Positions 38,414 to 49,003 of a stretch of 64,000 bases of DNA are shown one piece after another (position 1 is the stretch's first letter; each line of letters opens with the position of its first letter). The translations under genes were made by a program, and so were the position numbers. The notes below the pieces were generated by a model. It had not been told where the DNA came from. It worked only from the letters and a program-made list of their open reading frames with translations, and ran no database searches. The DNA is from Bacillota bacterium (lineage in GTDB: Bacteria > Bacillota > Clostridia > Lachnospirales > Lachnospiraceae), in NCBI GenBank assembly GCA_023390555.1, contig JAEWCQ010000011.1, forward strand, positions 1-64,000, read 5' to 3'.

Positions 38414-41400
38414 ATGAAAAAATTATTTCGAGTTGTACTTTCACTTTTGCTGGTGACAGTGCAGGTCGTAACACTGATGGGAAGCAGCAAGATTTATGCG
38501 GCAGATTTGTCCGACACCTATCAGTTCATCACGGGTGTCCAGCTGACCGATTTGTCCGGGAATCCGCTTGGAACCAATATCGCAAAGGATTCGGATCTCC
38601 GCCTTACTTATAATTATGCGATTCCGAATACGGGAGATGTAAAAGCGGGAGATACGTTTGTATTTCAGATTCCGGAACAGATTAAGATTGAGGCAGGAGG
38701 TTCTTTTGATCTGCTGGATAACAAGGGCATCCTGATCGGCACGGGAACCCTCTCAGGAGACGGAACAATCACCATTACATTTTCCGAATATGCGGAGAAA
38801 AATTCCAATATAACCGGATCATTCTGGTTTGAATTGGGCTTTGATGCAGATAAGATCGGTACGGATGATCCTTCCACCATCACGTTCGATGTAGGCGGTT
38901 CCACGACACCGGTTCAAATCTCTGTCGATTTTGACCAGCCGGCACCGCTCCCGGCTTCCATTTTAAAATCAGGAAGCTATGACGAAACGACAAATACAAT
39001 TACCTGGACAATGACCGTGAACCCGGAAAATGTATCGGTAAACAATGCGGTAGTCACAGATGTTATTTCGGACGCCCTGACTTTTTTGGACGGAACGGTG
39101 ACGATCAACGGAGGCTCGGCTTCTGGAAGTGACTATACTTATAATTCAAATACTTTTACTTATACGTTTCCTTCGAATATCACAACATCACAGACTCTTA
39201 CGTTTCAGACAAAAGTAAATGATTCGGAATTTACTTCGGGTGTTCAAAACGGAGGTGAGATTACGGAAAGCAATACGGCAACGCTGTCACACGATGGTAC
39301 ATCGGTTGTTTCAAACGAAGCGGATGTCACTGTCCCGGTCAATTTTATCACAAAGACAGGTGCCTATAATGCTTCGACCAGACAGATTGACTGGACAATT
39401 ACGATAAATCAGAACGGGGTAAGTATCCCGAATGCCGTGGTTACGGATACACTGCCGGATGGGCTGACACTTGATACCACAACGGTTCAGTTGGATGGAT
39501 CTCCTTCCTCGTCTTATACCTACACCCATCCGGGTATCCAGTTTGATTTCGGTGCAATTGCAGAAAAACATACGATAACGTATTCCACGGATGTGGAATC
39601 GGCCGCGTATACTTCCAATGTTTCCAAGGAGTATCAGAATACGGCGATTCTGACCGGAACAGGCGTGCCGGCGGGTACCTCAGGGGGGCAGAATGTCGGA
39701 GTTCCTTCGAATATTATTCGCAAAGAGGGAGTTTCCTATGACCGGGTAACCGGAGAAATTACCTGGAAGATTACGGTCAATGAAAATCAGATAACGATTC
39801 AAAATCCGATAATTACGGATCTTATTCCGATTGGGCAGGAGTATGTTACGGGCTCAGCTACGATTGACAACGGCGGAAATACAGCAAATTTCTCCTATAC
39901 GGCTGCGGCTGTAGGGGACACGGCCAAGACAGGAACGCTGACCTATACATTTGGAGCGGCAATCAGCAGCTCCTATACGATAGAGTTTCAAACAAAGGTA
40001 ACAGATCCGGCTGTTTATGCAGGAAATGCAGATATGACATATTCGAACACCGGCAGTATTATGGGCGATAATATCACGGAATCCGCCAGTACCGGAACAC
40101 AGAAGGTAAAGAGTGAAGTGCTGGATAAGACCGGTGCGGGATATGATTATCAGACGAGAACCATTACATGGAAAGTCGTGGTGAATGCAAATCAGATGAA
40201 TCTCGGTCATGCTGTCTTTCGCGATGCGATTCCGGTGGGAATGGAGTATGTGACAGGTTCCGCTTCGATTGATCAGGATGGAAATGTAGCTTCCTTCGCT
40301 TATAACGCTGCGGTGGCAGGAGATACGACGAAAAGCGGAACGCTGACTTATACGTTTCCATCGAGTATCAATAAGACTTATACGATAACATTCCAGACAA
40401 AGGTTACGGACGTCAACGTTTTTGCCACAAACGGAGCAAAGAGTCTTACCAATACAGGCGTTTTGACACACGATCTGGTGACCGCGGGAATATCGGATAC
40501 GGGAACACAGACGGTGCAAAATACGGTCATCAGTAAAACCGGCGCCTATACAACAGGAAATAAATATATCGAGTGGACCGTCAACATCAATTCCAATGAG
40601 GTTCCGCTGACCGATACAGTGATTCGTGACCAGCTGCAGGAGGGATTGGCACTGGATACGGCTTCTGTAAGGCTCTTTCATCAGAGCACTGCAGCAGACG
40701 GGAGCCTTGTGCTTGGCGAAGAAATCACGCTTGCATCCGAAAATGTGGAGTACGATCTGACGACGCGGCTGTTCACACTGCATCTGCCTTCTCCGGCTTC
40801 CGGCGGATATCGGCTGACATTTCAGACGAACGTGACGGATAAGAGTAAGTCTCCGTTTAAAAATGAGGCGACATTCAACGGTACTGGTTCCATCCAGACG
40901 GGCAGTTCCCAGGCACTGGCCGTGAACTGGTCCGGTTCCGGAAGTACCGGAAGCAGTGCAAGTGGCAGCATTACCGTGTATAAAGTAGATGCGGAGAATC
41001 CGGCAACAAAGCTGGAAGGTGCAACCTTTGTTCTGGTGGACAAATACGGGAATTCAATCCAGCAGGCAACAACGGGGGCAGGTGGCTCCGTTCTGTTTGA
41101 TATGCTTCGGCTGGACGTACCGTATACGGTAAGAGAAGTTACGGCACCTACCGGATACAGTCTCAACAGTACGGGTTATACCTTTACCATAGGCAGTTCA
41201 GATGCGAGTAAAGATATCAGTTATCAGTATGAGGATACAAAAATTTATGGTGGAATTCGCTTCCAGAAGCTGGGAGAGGATGGAACTGCGCTTTCCGGAG
41301 CAGAGTTTACGCTTTATGACAAGGATCATAACAAGATTGATACAGCCGTAAGTACAGCAACCGGAGAGGTTCTGTTTCAGCACTTGGAATATGGCGATTA

Positions 41401-42610
41401 TACGATTCAGGAAACCACACCGCCAGAGGGATATCTGATCAGCGATCAGGTGCTGACCGCCTCGATTCGGACGAATGGCGTTACCGTAACGGCGAATCCG
41501 GCCTCCATATCGAATCAGACGATTAAGGGAAATGTAAAGGTGACCAAGATCAGTGAAGAAGATGGATCTGTTCTTTCGGGTGCAGAATTCAGCTTATATG
41601 CTTCTTCGGACACCTCTTACAGCAAACCGGTTGCTTCTGCGGTAACCGGGACGGACGGAACGGCACTGTTTGAAAATGTTTCTTATGGCAGCTACTATCT
41701 CCGGGAGACAAAAGCACCGGCAGGCTTTCAGCTGTCAGATCAGACACTTCCTGTTTCTGTCAGTGAAAACGGCAAAACTTATGATCTTGGAAATTATTCC
41801 GATACACTGCTAAACGGAAGAATACAGATTGAAAAAACGGATACGGAAGGCAATCCGCTGGAGGATGCCAGTTTTTCTCTTTACCGGGAAACGGATACTG
41901 CTTACAGTACACCAATTGCCGAAAGTCAGACGGATGCGAATGGAAATGCCTATTTTAATGATATACCAAAGGGAGTGTATCTTGTCCGGGAAACAAAAGC
42001 ACCGGTCGGCTATCTGCTTGCCGACACCACCAAGACAGTCGTGGTCGGCAAGGAAGCAAAGACCTATGACGCGGGAACAATTATAGATGAAAAGATAAAA
42101 GGATCGATTGAGATCCAAAAAGTCGATCCTGACGGCAAACCTCTGAAGGGTGCGGAATTCGGACTCTATAACAGCGAAGGTAAGCTGGTGGAAACGGCTT
42201 CCAGTGATGCAAATGGAAAGGTGGAATTGAAAGATATTCCGTATGGAGACTATACAATAAAGGAAACAGCTGCTCCCGAGCTGTATAAAATAAGTGACAG
42301 AGTAATTGCGGTATCCATTCAGGAGGATGGTGTAACGAAAAAGTACCGGTTCGTAAACCAGTGGAGTGATGAATATCTGAACAGTTTGAACGGGAAGGGC
42401 GGTCATTCATCTTCCTCCAAAGATACGGAAGATACATCTGATTCCGGGCAGGCAGCAGTCAGTACGCAGGCGGATGCCCTGTCACTGAGCACAGGTGTGC
42501 CAAAGACGGGTGACGATACAGATGGGGCGCTCTGGATGATCGTGCTGCTGCTTTCCGGTGGAACAGTCGGATATCTGCTGCTGGGGAAGAGGAAAAAAAG
42601 ACGCCGTTAA
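38414..42610 (+). CDS. Sortase-anchored adhesin with five Thr-rich and five CnaB repeats
   Basis: A 1398-residue surface protein. A signal peptide (residues 1-30, ending IYAA) is followed by an N-terminal adhesin-like domain, five related repeats starting near residues 185, 312, 436, 570 and 707 (each with ITWT/ITWK and YTF...FQTKV), and five CnaB domains from about 851, 946, 1038, 1135 and 1229 with the Lys and the E of RETKAP/QETTPP type that form isopeptide bonds. It ends VPKTG (about 1361-1365), a hydrophobic helix and RKKRRR: a sortase anchor. No sortase gene is in the window. ATG 38414 with GAGG upstream. It follows the second sigma/RsiV pair. Confidence 0.88.
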   Translation: MKKLFRVVLSLLLVTVQVVTLMGSSKIYAADLSDTYQFITGVQLTDLSGNPLGTNIAKDSDLRLTYNYAIPNTGDVKAGDTFVFQIPEQIKIEAGGSFDLLDNKGILIGTGTLSGDGTITITFSEYAEKNSNITGSFWFELGFDADKIGTDDPSTITFDVGGSTTPVQISVDFDQPAPLPASILKSGSYDETTNTITWTMTVNPENVSVNNAVVTDVISDALTFLDGTVTINGGSASGSDYTYNSNTFTYTFPSNITTSQTLTFQTKVNDSEFTSGVQNGGEITESNTATLSHDGTSVVSNEADVTVPVNFITKTGAYNASTRQIDWTITINQNGVSIPNAVVTDTLPDGLTLDTTTVQLDGSPSSSYTYTHPGIQFDFGAIAEKHTITYSTDVESAAYTSNVSKEYQNTAILTGTGVPAGTSGGQNVGVPSNIIRKEGVSYDRVTGEITWKITVNENQITIQNPIITDLIPIGQEYVTGSATIDNGGNTANFSYTAAAVGDTAKTGTLTYTFGAAISSSYTIEFQTKVTDPAVYAGNADMTYSNTGSIMGDNITESASTGTQKVKSEVLDKTGAGYDYQTRTITWKVVVNANQMNLGHAVFRDAIPVGMEYVTGSASIDQDGNVASFAYNAAVAGDTTKSGTLTYTFPSSINKTYTITFQTKVTDVNVFATNGAKSLTNTGVLTHDLVTAGISDTGTQTVQNTVISKTGAYTTGNKYIEWTVNINSNEVPLTDTVIRDQLQEGLALDTASVRLFHQSTAADGSLVLGEEITLASENVEYDLTTRLFTLHLPSPASGGYRLTFQTNVTDKSKSPFKNEATFNGTGSIQTGSSQALAVNWSGSGSTGSSASGSITVYKVDAENPATKLEGATFVLVDKYGNSIQQATTGAGGSVLFDMLRLDVPYTVREVTAPTGYSLNSTGYTFTIGSSDASKDISYQYEDTKIYGGIRFQKLGEDGTALSGAEFTLYDKDHNKIDTAVSTATGEVLFQHLEYGDYTIQETTPPEGYLISDQVLTASIRTNGVTVTANPASISNQTIKGNVKVTKISEEDGSVLSGAEFSLYASSDTSYSKPVASAVTGTDGTALFENVSYGSYYLRETKAPAGFQLSDQTLPVSVSENGKTYDLGNYSDTLLNGRIQIEKTDTEGNPLEDASFSLYRETDTAYSTPIAESQTDANGNAYFNDIPKGVYLVRETKAPVGYLLADTTKTVVVGKEAKTYDAGTIIDEKIKGSIEIQKVDPDGKPLKGAEFGLYNSEGKLVETASSDANGKVELKDIPYGDYTIKETAAPELYKISDRVIAVSIQEDGVTKKYRFVNQWSDEYLNSLNGKGGHSSSSKDTEDTSDSGQAAVSTQADALSLSTGVPKTGDDTDGALWMIVLLLSGGTVGYLLLGKRKKRRR

Positions 42611-43509
42611 TAGGTATCTTTTGTATGGACTGTGATACCGGTGTTGAGAAAGGTAGGACCGGTATCATAGCCTTTCAGGGCTGCAATTGTCTGTGCCATT
42701 CCAAGGTAGCCCATGGTATAAGGGTTCTGAATCATAACAGCTTTCAGATAGCCTTCGTCGAGGAAGTCCTGGATCGCTTTATTAATATCAAATCCAATTC
42801 CGACAATCTCTTTCTGTGAGTTTTTAATCGCATTTCCGACTCCAAATGTGGTGATTTCATTTGTTGCATAGATTCCGACGATATCCAGATACTCCGACAG
42901 GAAGGCCTGTGCATACCATTGCGCAAGTACCCGGTTATTACCAATGTACTTGGTTTTTAGGATCGTGAAACGGCCGTCATCCCTCATCGTATCCAGGAAC
43001 CCTGCTTCACGCAATATGGTAGTAGGCGTCTGGGGCGTGACACTGATCATTCCAATCGTACCGCTTTTTTTACCAAGATCATTTAAGAAGCTGATCATTG
43101 TCTGTCCGGCAGTAACACCTGCACTGTAATTATCGGTTGCCAGTGTGATAATAGCTGGTTCACTTGTGGGGGAATCCACATAGATCATTTTGACGCCAAG
43201 GGCTTTGGCGTCTTCCACAGCACGAGATTCTTTGATGCCATCAATGGCGGCCAGCATAATCGCATTTGCTCCGCTGCTGATGGCATTTTCTATAGCTTTA
43301 ATCTGCTCATCCGCGTCTCTTTGAGCAGGTGCGACCCATATATAAGGAATTCCGGTCAGCTTTGACATATCGGACACACCGCTATTGAGCGTATTTGAAA
43401 ACTGACTGCTTTTTTCCATGGTAATCAGATATATCTTATATTTTGGGTCCGCGGCCGAAATGATGATGCCCGGATCTTTGCTTTCAAACCTTGTCTTTGC
43501 AGTGTACAT
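42607..43509 (-). CDS. Leaderless substrate-binding-protein-like protein, copy 1
   Basis: A 300-residue protein with the type I periplasmic-binding fold (Peripla_BP_4, ribose/galactose-binding-like): ISSGANAIMLAAIDG, GVKMIYVDSP, TLATDNYSAGVTAG, GIYATNEITTFGVGNAI, and NPYTMGYLGMAQTIAALKGY. It has no signal peptide, lipobox or DNA-binding domain, and no ABC permease or ATPase gene is near. It is transcribed away from the first subtilase; the two share a 102-bp divergent spacer. Its stop overlaps that of the adhesin gene by 3 bases. A close paralogue is at 49845-50750. Confidence 0.75.
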   Translation of the reverse strand: MYTAKTRFESKDPGIIISAADPKYKIYLITMEKSSQFSNTLNSGVSDMSKLTGIPYIWVAPAQRDADEQIKAIENAISSGANAIMLAAIDGIKESRAVEDAKALGVKMIYVDSPTSEPAIITLATDNYSAGVTAGQTMISFLNDLGKKSGTIGMISVTPQTPTTILREAGFLDTMRDDGRFTILKTKYIGNNRVLAQWYAQAFLSEYLDIVGIYATNEITTFGVGNAIKNSQKEIVGIGFDINKAIQDFLDEGYLKAVMIQNPYTMGYLGMAQTIAALKGYDTGPTFLNTGITVHTKDTY

Positions 43510-43611
43510 AAATTCATCCCGGTTTATTCTGGTTAATATTAAATAATGCAAAGAATAAAACGTTTATGATTAGAATATTTATTATAAAACTAAGTTTTCA
43601 TAGAGGAAGTC

Positions 43612-45315
43612 ATGACCCCGGATGATATAGCAAAAATATATAGTAATGATTACGCTGATTTCATGATAAATTACAGCGGTGACATAGCAAAACTGGAACA
43701 ATATAAAGATGCCTCCGTAATCATAATTAACTATTTTTATGCAGTTGCGCATCTTCCGGTTTCTGTGATGACGGAGGATGTGATCTCCAGAATCGGGTAT
43801 GCGGCAATCCCGTCTCTGTTTGGATTGAGCAGTGAATCCAATCTTGAAGCTTCCGGTGTCCTGCGTATCCGCAGTGTCCCTAATTTTGATCTGAGAGGAA
43901 AGGGTGTATTAATCGGAATTGCTGACAGTGGAATTGATTATACGAATCCGATTTTTCAGTATGCGGATCAGACTACAAAAATAAAAACAATCTGGGATCA
44001 GACAATTATCAGTGATACAACGCCAGACGGCATGCAGTATGGTACCGAGTATAGCAGTGAACAGATCAATGAGGCGCTGAAAAGTGCAGATCCGTTCCAG
44101 ATCGTGCCTTCCAAGGATGACATTGGGCATGGAACCATGGTGGCTGGGATTGCTGCAGGAAATGAAGTACCCGAAAGCGGATTTTACGGAGTCGCACCGG
44201 ATGCGGAGCTGGCAATTGTAAAATTAAAGCCGGCAAAAGCATATCTGAAAAATTTTTTTCGTATTCCGGAGGATGCGGTGGCTTACCAGGAAAATGACGT
44301 TTTATTGGGACTGCAATATCTGCTGAGCTATGCGGCGAAGGTAAATAAGCCGCTTATCTTATGTATCGCCACAGATACCTCACAATATGCACATGATGGA
44401 AGAGGGACGACCAGCAGCTGGCTGTCTCTGCAATCCACCATGCCAAGAATCACAACCATCATTCCGGTGGGAAATGAGGGAAACGCAAGAAGACATTTTC
44501 TGGGCCTGATCAATGAAGCACCCGGATATGATACGGTCGAACTGAATGTCGGACCGAATGAAGCTGGGTTCTCCATGGAAATATGGGGGGCATCTCCAAA
44601 TACATTTTCCATTGATATCACAACTCCCTCCGGTGAATATATTCAGAGGATTGTTCCGCGATTTAATGAAACACGTGAGATTACATTTATTTTTGAGCCC
44701 ACGATCATACATATCGACTATGAAATCGTAGAGTCCCAGAGCGGTGATCAGCTGATTCTGCTTCGTTTTACGAGGCCGTCTCAGGGAATCTGGAAATTAA
44801 AAGTATATGGCAGAGGAATTTTCCCGATGAGTTTCGATATCTGGCTCCCGATGAATAATTTTATCAGCAATGATACCTTTTTTATCCGTTCGGATATTTC
44901 TACCACGCTGCTTTCTGTGTCCTGTGCGACGACGCCGATTACTGTAACGGCATACAATGCGGAGGACGAGAGCCTTTTTGTCGATGCGGGCAGAGGGTAC
45001 ACGCGAATTCAGCTCGTGAAACCGGATATAGCGGCACCCGGGGTGAATGTGATGAGTCCTTCCCTGAATCATGGATTTGTGGAAGTCACAGGAACAAGTG
45101 CGGCTGCGGCGCATACGGCAGGAATTGCTGCGATGATGATGGAGTGGGGCGTCGTGAATGGAAATTACCCGCGGATGAGCACCCAGGATATGAAGACTTT
45201 TATGATCCGGGGGGCAAGGAGAAAACCGGATACGACTTATCCAAACCGCGACTGGGGATTTGGAATTCTGGATATTTATCAGATATTTGATGAAATAAGA
45301 AGTAATCTGATGTAG
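43612..45315 (+). CDS. S8 subtilisin-like protease, Csp-type, copy 1
   Basis: A 567-residue subtilase with an intact triad: D105 in GIADSGIDY, H173 in GHGTMVAG, S496 in GTSAAAAHTAG, plus the oxyanion-type Asn in VGNEGNARRHF. Residues 1-90 are a prodomain; a beta-rich insert lies between His and Ser. There is no signal peptide. The layout matches clostridial CspB/CspBA-like germination proteases, which are packed into spores. It is the most divergent of the three tandem copies. ATG 43612 follows AGAGGAAG. Function as a spore protease is inferred from family. Confidence 0.85.
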   Translation: MTPDDIAKIYSNDYADFMINYSGDIAKLEQYKDASVIIINYFYAVAHLPVSVMTEDVISRIGYAAIPSLFGLSSESNLEASGVLRIRSVPNFDLRGKGVLIGIADSGIDYTNPIFQYADQTTKIKTIWDQTIISDTTPDGMQYGTEYSSEQINEALKSADPFQIVPSKDDIGHGTMVAGIAAGNEVPESGFYGVAPDAELAIVKLKPAKAYLKNFFRIPEDAVAYQENDVLLGLQYLLSYAAKVNKPLILCIATDTSQYAHDGRGTTSSWLSLQSTMPRITTIIPVGNEGNARRHFLGLINEAPGYDTVELNVGPNEAGFSMEIWGASPNTFSIDITTPSGEYIQRIVPRFNETREITFIFEPTIIHIDYEIVESQSGDQLILLRFTRPSQGIWKLKVYGRGIFPMSFDIWLPMNNFISNDTFFIRSDISTTLLSVSCATTPITVTAYNAEDESLFVDAGRGYTRIQLVKPDIAAPGVNVMSPSLNHGFVEVTGTSAAAAHTAGIAAMMMEWGVVNGNYPRMSTQDMKTFMIRGARRKPDTTYPNRDWGFGILDIYQIFDEIRSNLM

Positions 45316-45373
45316 TATCCGTTAAAGAACACAGGAGTTTAGTTTAATACATACCGAATGGAGATGTGCCTGT

Positions 45374-47083
45374 ATGATGCCAGAAGACAGAGCTAAGATT
45401 ACAAGCAATGAATATATGGATTTGCTGATTCAATATAATGGAAATATGGAAATTATCGCGCAGTATCAGGATCTTTCGGTACAGATTATGAATCCCTCCT
45501 TTGCGGTTGTTTACCTTCCGGTATGGGAGATCCCGAACCGACTATATTCTGAATTTGGATATGCATCGCTGCCGTTATGTTATGCATTGATGCAAGACCT
45601 GAGCCTGGAGGCTTCGGGAATCACAAAGCTGCGCGGGATATCGGCATTGAACCTGCGCGGAAAAGGGGTTCTGATTGGAATGGTGGATACGGGCATTGAT
45701 TATACAAATCCGGTCTTTCAGAATGAAGATGGCACGACGCGGATCGTATCAATCTGGGATCAGAGTATAGAAAGCGAGGACGGATATCCCGACATGGATT
45801 ATCCGGCGTATTTTGGAACGGAATATACGAGGGAACAGATCAATGAAGCTATAAAGAGTCCAAATCCACTTGAGGTTGTTCCAAGCATGGATACAAATGG
45901 GCATGGAACAAAGCTGGCAGGCATTGCCGCAGGTTCCGAGGATAGGGAAAATGATTTTACGGGCATAGCAACGGATTCGGAACTGATTGTGGTAAAACTG
46001 AAACAGGCAAAGCAGAATATTATGGATTATTTTTCCATACCAACGGGTGTACCCTGCTATCAGGAAAACGACATGATCTGGGGAATTCAGTATTTGGTAG
46101 AGGTTGCCAGAAAACTGCAGCGGCCGTTGGCAATCTGTATCGGTGTCGGAACCTCTCAGGGAGCACATGATGACAGCGGTTTTCTGAATACGGAGGTATC
46201 ACTTGTCGCAGATTTTCCGGGGGTAGCGCTCTCGGTTGCAGGAGGAAACGAGGGCAATGCAAGAAGACATTTTTACAGTGCACTGGATCCGGACACCTCT
46301 GTTTCGGTTGAACTGAATGTGGGGGAGAATGAGTCCGGGTTTACAATGGAACTTTGGGGAGATCCGCCGATGCTCTATACTTTGGATATCTTATCGCCAA
46401 ACGGGGAATATATACCGGCCATCACCGAACGTCTGGAGGAGTCAAGAAGAATCAGATTTGTGTTCGAACAGACGATTATCACAATCCGGTACATTATGAT
46501 TGAGCAGATTACGGGAAAGCAGGTTATTCTGTTGAATTTTCAAAGTCCGACGGCGGGGACGTGGAAATTCCAGGTATACGGCAGAGGGGATCTGCGGGGG
46601 GCATTTCATATCTGGCTGCCGGCGGGGGATTTCATTACGAGAGATACCTATTTTACAGAAGCCAATTCGTATACGACACTCACCTCTCCAGCCAACAGCA
46701 TCGTACCGATCAGCATGGTGGCATATAACTCCAATTCCGGTACGCTGTATTCCGATTCTGGAAAGGGGTTTTCTACTTCTAATATTATCAATCCGGATCT
46801 GGCTGCTCCGGGTGTCAATCTGATCTGCCCCGGATTGAATCATGAATTTACGACGATGACCGGTACCAGCGCCGCTACCGCGCATATGGTAGGGATTACC
46901 GCAATGGTACTGGAATGGGGTGTTGTAAATAATAACTATCCGAATATCGACACGTTGGGAATCAAGAAAATGCTGATTCGCGGAGCACAGCGGAATCGGC
47001 TTCTTCAATATCCGAACCGTGCATGGGGCTATGGAATTGTAGACATCTACAATGCATACAATATTTTTCGCACGGATACCTAG
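45374..47083 (+). CDS. S8 subtilisin-like protease, Csp-type, copy 2
   Basis: A 569-residue subtilase, 58 bases after copy 1. The triad is D105 (GMVDTGIDYTN), H177 (NGHGTKLAG) and S499 (GTSAATAHM); the Asn motif is GGNEGNARRHF. It lacks a signal peptide. It is much closer to copy 3 than to copy 1 (shared VSIWDQSI, EVVPSM/QVVPSM, KQAKQNIMD). Either ATG 45374 or 45377 could start it. The first 25 residues resemble those of the other two copies (PEDRAKITSNEYMDLL), which supports this start. Confidence 0.85.
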   Translation: MMPEDRAKITSNEYMDLLIQYNGNMEIIAQYQDLSVQIMNPSFAVVYLPVWEIPNRLYSEFGYASLPLCYALMQDLSLEASGITKLRGISALNLRGKGVLIGMVDTGIDYTNPVFQNEDGTTRIVSIWDQSIESEDGYPDMDYPAYFGTEYTREQINEAIKSPNPLEVVPSMDTNGHGTKLAGIAAGSEDRENDFTGIATDSELIVVKLKQAKQNIMDYFSIPTGVPCYQENDMIWGIQYLVEVARKLQRPLAICIGVGTSQGAHDDSGFLNTEVSLVADFPGVALSVAGGNEGNARRHFYSALDPDTSVSVELNVGENESGFTMELWGDPPMLYTLDILSPNGEYIPAITERLEESRRIRFVFEQTIITIRYIMIEQITGKQVILLNFQSPTAGTWKFQVYGRGDLRGAFHIWLPAGDFITRDTYFTEANSYTTLTSPANSIVPISMVAYNSNSGTLYSDSGKGFSTSNIINPDLAAPGVNLICPGLNHEFTTMTGTSAATAHMVGITAMVLEWGVVNNNYPNIDTLGIKKMLIRGAQRNRLLQYPNRAWGYGIVDIYNAYNIFRTDT

Positions 47084-47124
47084 AGGCCACAGCATTTTAT
47101 AATACAGATTGGAGATTTATCCGC

Positions 47125-48834
47125 ATGACGCCGGAAGAAAAAAACAAGATTATCAGTAATGATTATATGGATTTATTTATAAAACATAATGGCAACATGG
47201 AGATTTTAAAACAGTATGAAAATATGTCTGTACAGATCATGAACCCTTCTTTTGCCATTCTGTATTTTCCAGTATCGGAGATCACCTCACAGATCATTAC
47301 GCAATTTGGCTATACCGCGGTCCCAAAGTGCTATACATTGATGGATGATCTCTCTTTTGAGGCATCCGGTATTACGAAAATAAGAGGGATACCGGCGCTG
47401 AATCTGCGCGGGAATGGGGTGCTGGTGGGAGTCATTGATACGGGAATCGATTATACAAACCCGGTGTTTCAGAAGAAAGACGGAACGACCAGGATCGTAT
47501 CAATCTGGGATCAGAGCATCGACAGTGAAAATCAGTATCCTTCGCTCCTCTATCCAGTGTATTACGGAACGGAATATACGATGGATCAGATCAATGAGGC
47601 CTTAAGGAGTCCAGATCCACTGCAGGTTGTTCCAAGTATGGATGAAAACGGACATGGTACCACGCTGGCAGGTATTGCGGCAGGTTCTGAGATGCGGAGC
47701 GAAGATTTTGCCGGAGTAGTGCCCGATTCGGAACTGGTTGTGGTAAAGTTAAAGCAGGCCAAAAAAAATATTATGGATTTCTATTCCATTCCGAATGATG
47801 TGCCCTGTTATCAGGAAAATGATATTATCTGGGCACTCGGGTATCTGCTCGATGTCGCATGGAAGAAAGACCGCCCGCTGGCAATCTGCCTTGGAATCGG
47901 GACTTCTCAGGGATCACATGGGGAAGATGGGCTATTGGATCTGGTCGTATCGATTACCGGAGATTTTCCTGGAGTCGCCGTGTCTGTTGCGGCTGGAAAT
48001 GAGGGGAATGCAAGACGGCATTTTTACAGTGCACTGGATCCGAATCAATCCAGTACGGTTGAATTGAATGTCGGAGAGAAGGAAGCAGGCTTTACGATGG
48101 AACTCTGGGGAGATCCACCGATGATCTACACGATGGATATTCTTTCGCCGAACGGAGAATATATTCCTGCAATTTCAAAGATTTTGGAAGAATCGAGGGT
48201 CATACGGTTTGTTTTCGAATCAACCACGATAAATATGAGCTACATCATGATAGAACCGGACAGCGGAAAGCAGATCATTATTCTGAATTTTATTAATCCG
48301 ACACCGGGGACTTGGAAATTTCAGGTATATGGAAAGGGTGATATCAGGGGAGCGTTTCATATCTGGCTGCCTGCCGGTAATTTTATTACAGAGGAAACTT
48401 ATTTTTCCGATGCCAATTCCTATACGACAGTTACTTCTCCCGGAAACTGCACGGTACCGATCACCGTGACGGCATATAATGCCAATTCGGGTACGCTGTA
48501 TGCCGATGCAGGAAAAGGATTTTCGACGTCAAACATCATCAATCCGGATCTGGCAGCTCCGGGTGTGGGAATTCTGGCTCCTACCTTAAATCACGAGTTC
48601 GCTTCGGCAACCGGAACAAGTGTAGCCACGGCATTTACGGCTGGAATTACTGCAATGATACTGGAATGGGGGATTGTCAATGAAAATTACCCGGGACTGG
48701 ATACGGTCGGAATCAAGAAATTCCTGCTGCGCGGAGCACAGAGAAGCAAACTTTTACAATATCCGAATCGAAACTGGGGGTATGGAATCATAGATGTTTA
48801 TAGTGCATTTAATATATTCAGAACAGATTTGTAG
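47125..48834 (+). CDS. S8 subtilisin-like protease, Csp-type, copy 3
   Basis: A 569-residue subtilase with triad D105 (GVIDTGIDYTN), H177 (NGHGTTLAG), S499 (GTSVATAFTAG) and the Asn in AGNEGNARRHF; no signal peptide. The start at ATG 47125 aligns with the start of copy 2 (MTPEEKNKIISNDYMDLF), with GGAGA upstream; longer frames overlapping copy 2 are not needed. Spacers before copies 2 and 3 share TAATACA followed by GGAGAT, as expected from tandem duplication. The three genes probably form one operon or one co-regulated set. Confidence 0.85.
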   Translation: MTPEEKNKIISNDYMDLFIKHNGNMEILKQYENMSVQIMNPSFAILYFPVSEITSQIITQFGYTAVPKCYTLMDDLSFEASGITKIRGIPALNLRGNGVLVGVIDTGIDYTNPVFQKKDGTTRIVSIWDQSIDSENQYPSLLYPVYYGTEYTMDQINEALRSPDPLQVVPSMDENGHGTTLAGIAAGSEMRSEDFAGVVPDSELVVVKLKQAKKNIMDFYSIPNDVPCYQENDIIWALGYLLDVAWKKDRPLAICLGIGTSQGSHGEDGLLDLVVSITGDFPGVAVSVAAGNEGNARRHFYSALDPNQSSTVELNVGEKEAGFTMELWGDPPMIYTMDILSPNGEYIPAISKILEESRVIRFVFESTTINMSYIMIEPDSGKQIIILNFINPTPGTWKFQVYGKGDIRGAFHIWLPAGNFITEETYFSDANSYTTVTSPGNCTVPITVTAYNANSGTLYADAGKGFSTSNIINPDLAAPGVGILAPTLNHEFASATGTSVATAFTAGITAMILEWGIVNENYPGLDTVGIKKFLLRGAQRSKLLQYPNRNWGYGIIDVYSAFNIFRTDL

Positions 48835-49003
48835 ATACCGATATACAATGCATATTGAGAAATCCCAGTCATGTGTGATATACTGACTAAAACAATAAGT
48901 AATCGTAGGTGCCGGAAAATGTAAATGATAAAGAGAAGCATATACAGAAGCATCAAAGTACATGCGGCATTCTATGAAATAGATGAATTCGAAGAGGAAT
49001 TAC

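Noticed and set aside
39854..40783. A 309-codon minus-strand open frame opposite the adhesin repeats
   Set aside because: Its composition is rich in Cys, Arg and His, as usual for the antisense of Thr/Gly-rich repeats; no start signal.
38966..42400. Possible CRISPR-like or tandem DNA repeats
   Set aside because: The repeats are protein-domain repeats with diverged DNA and no short identical repeat/spacer pattern.
42607..43509. Binding-protein gene as part of a sugar ABC importer
   Set aside because: There is no signal peptide or lipobox, and no permease or ATPase gene is close.
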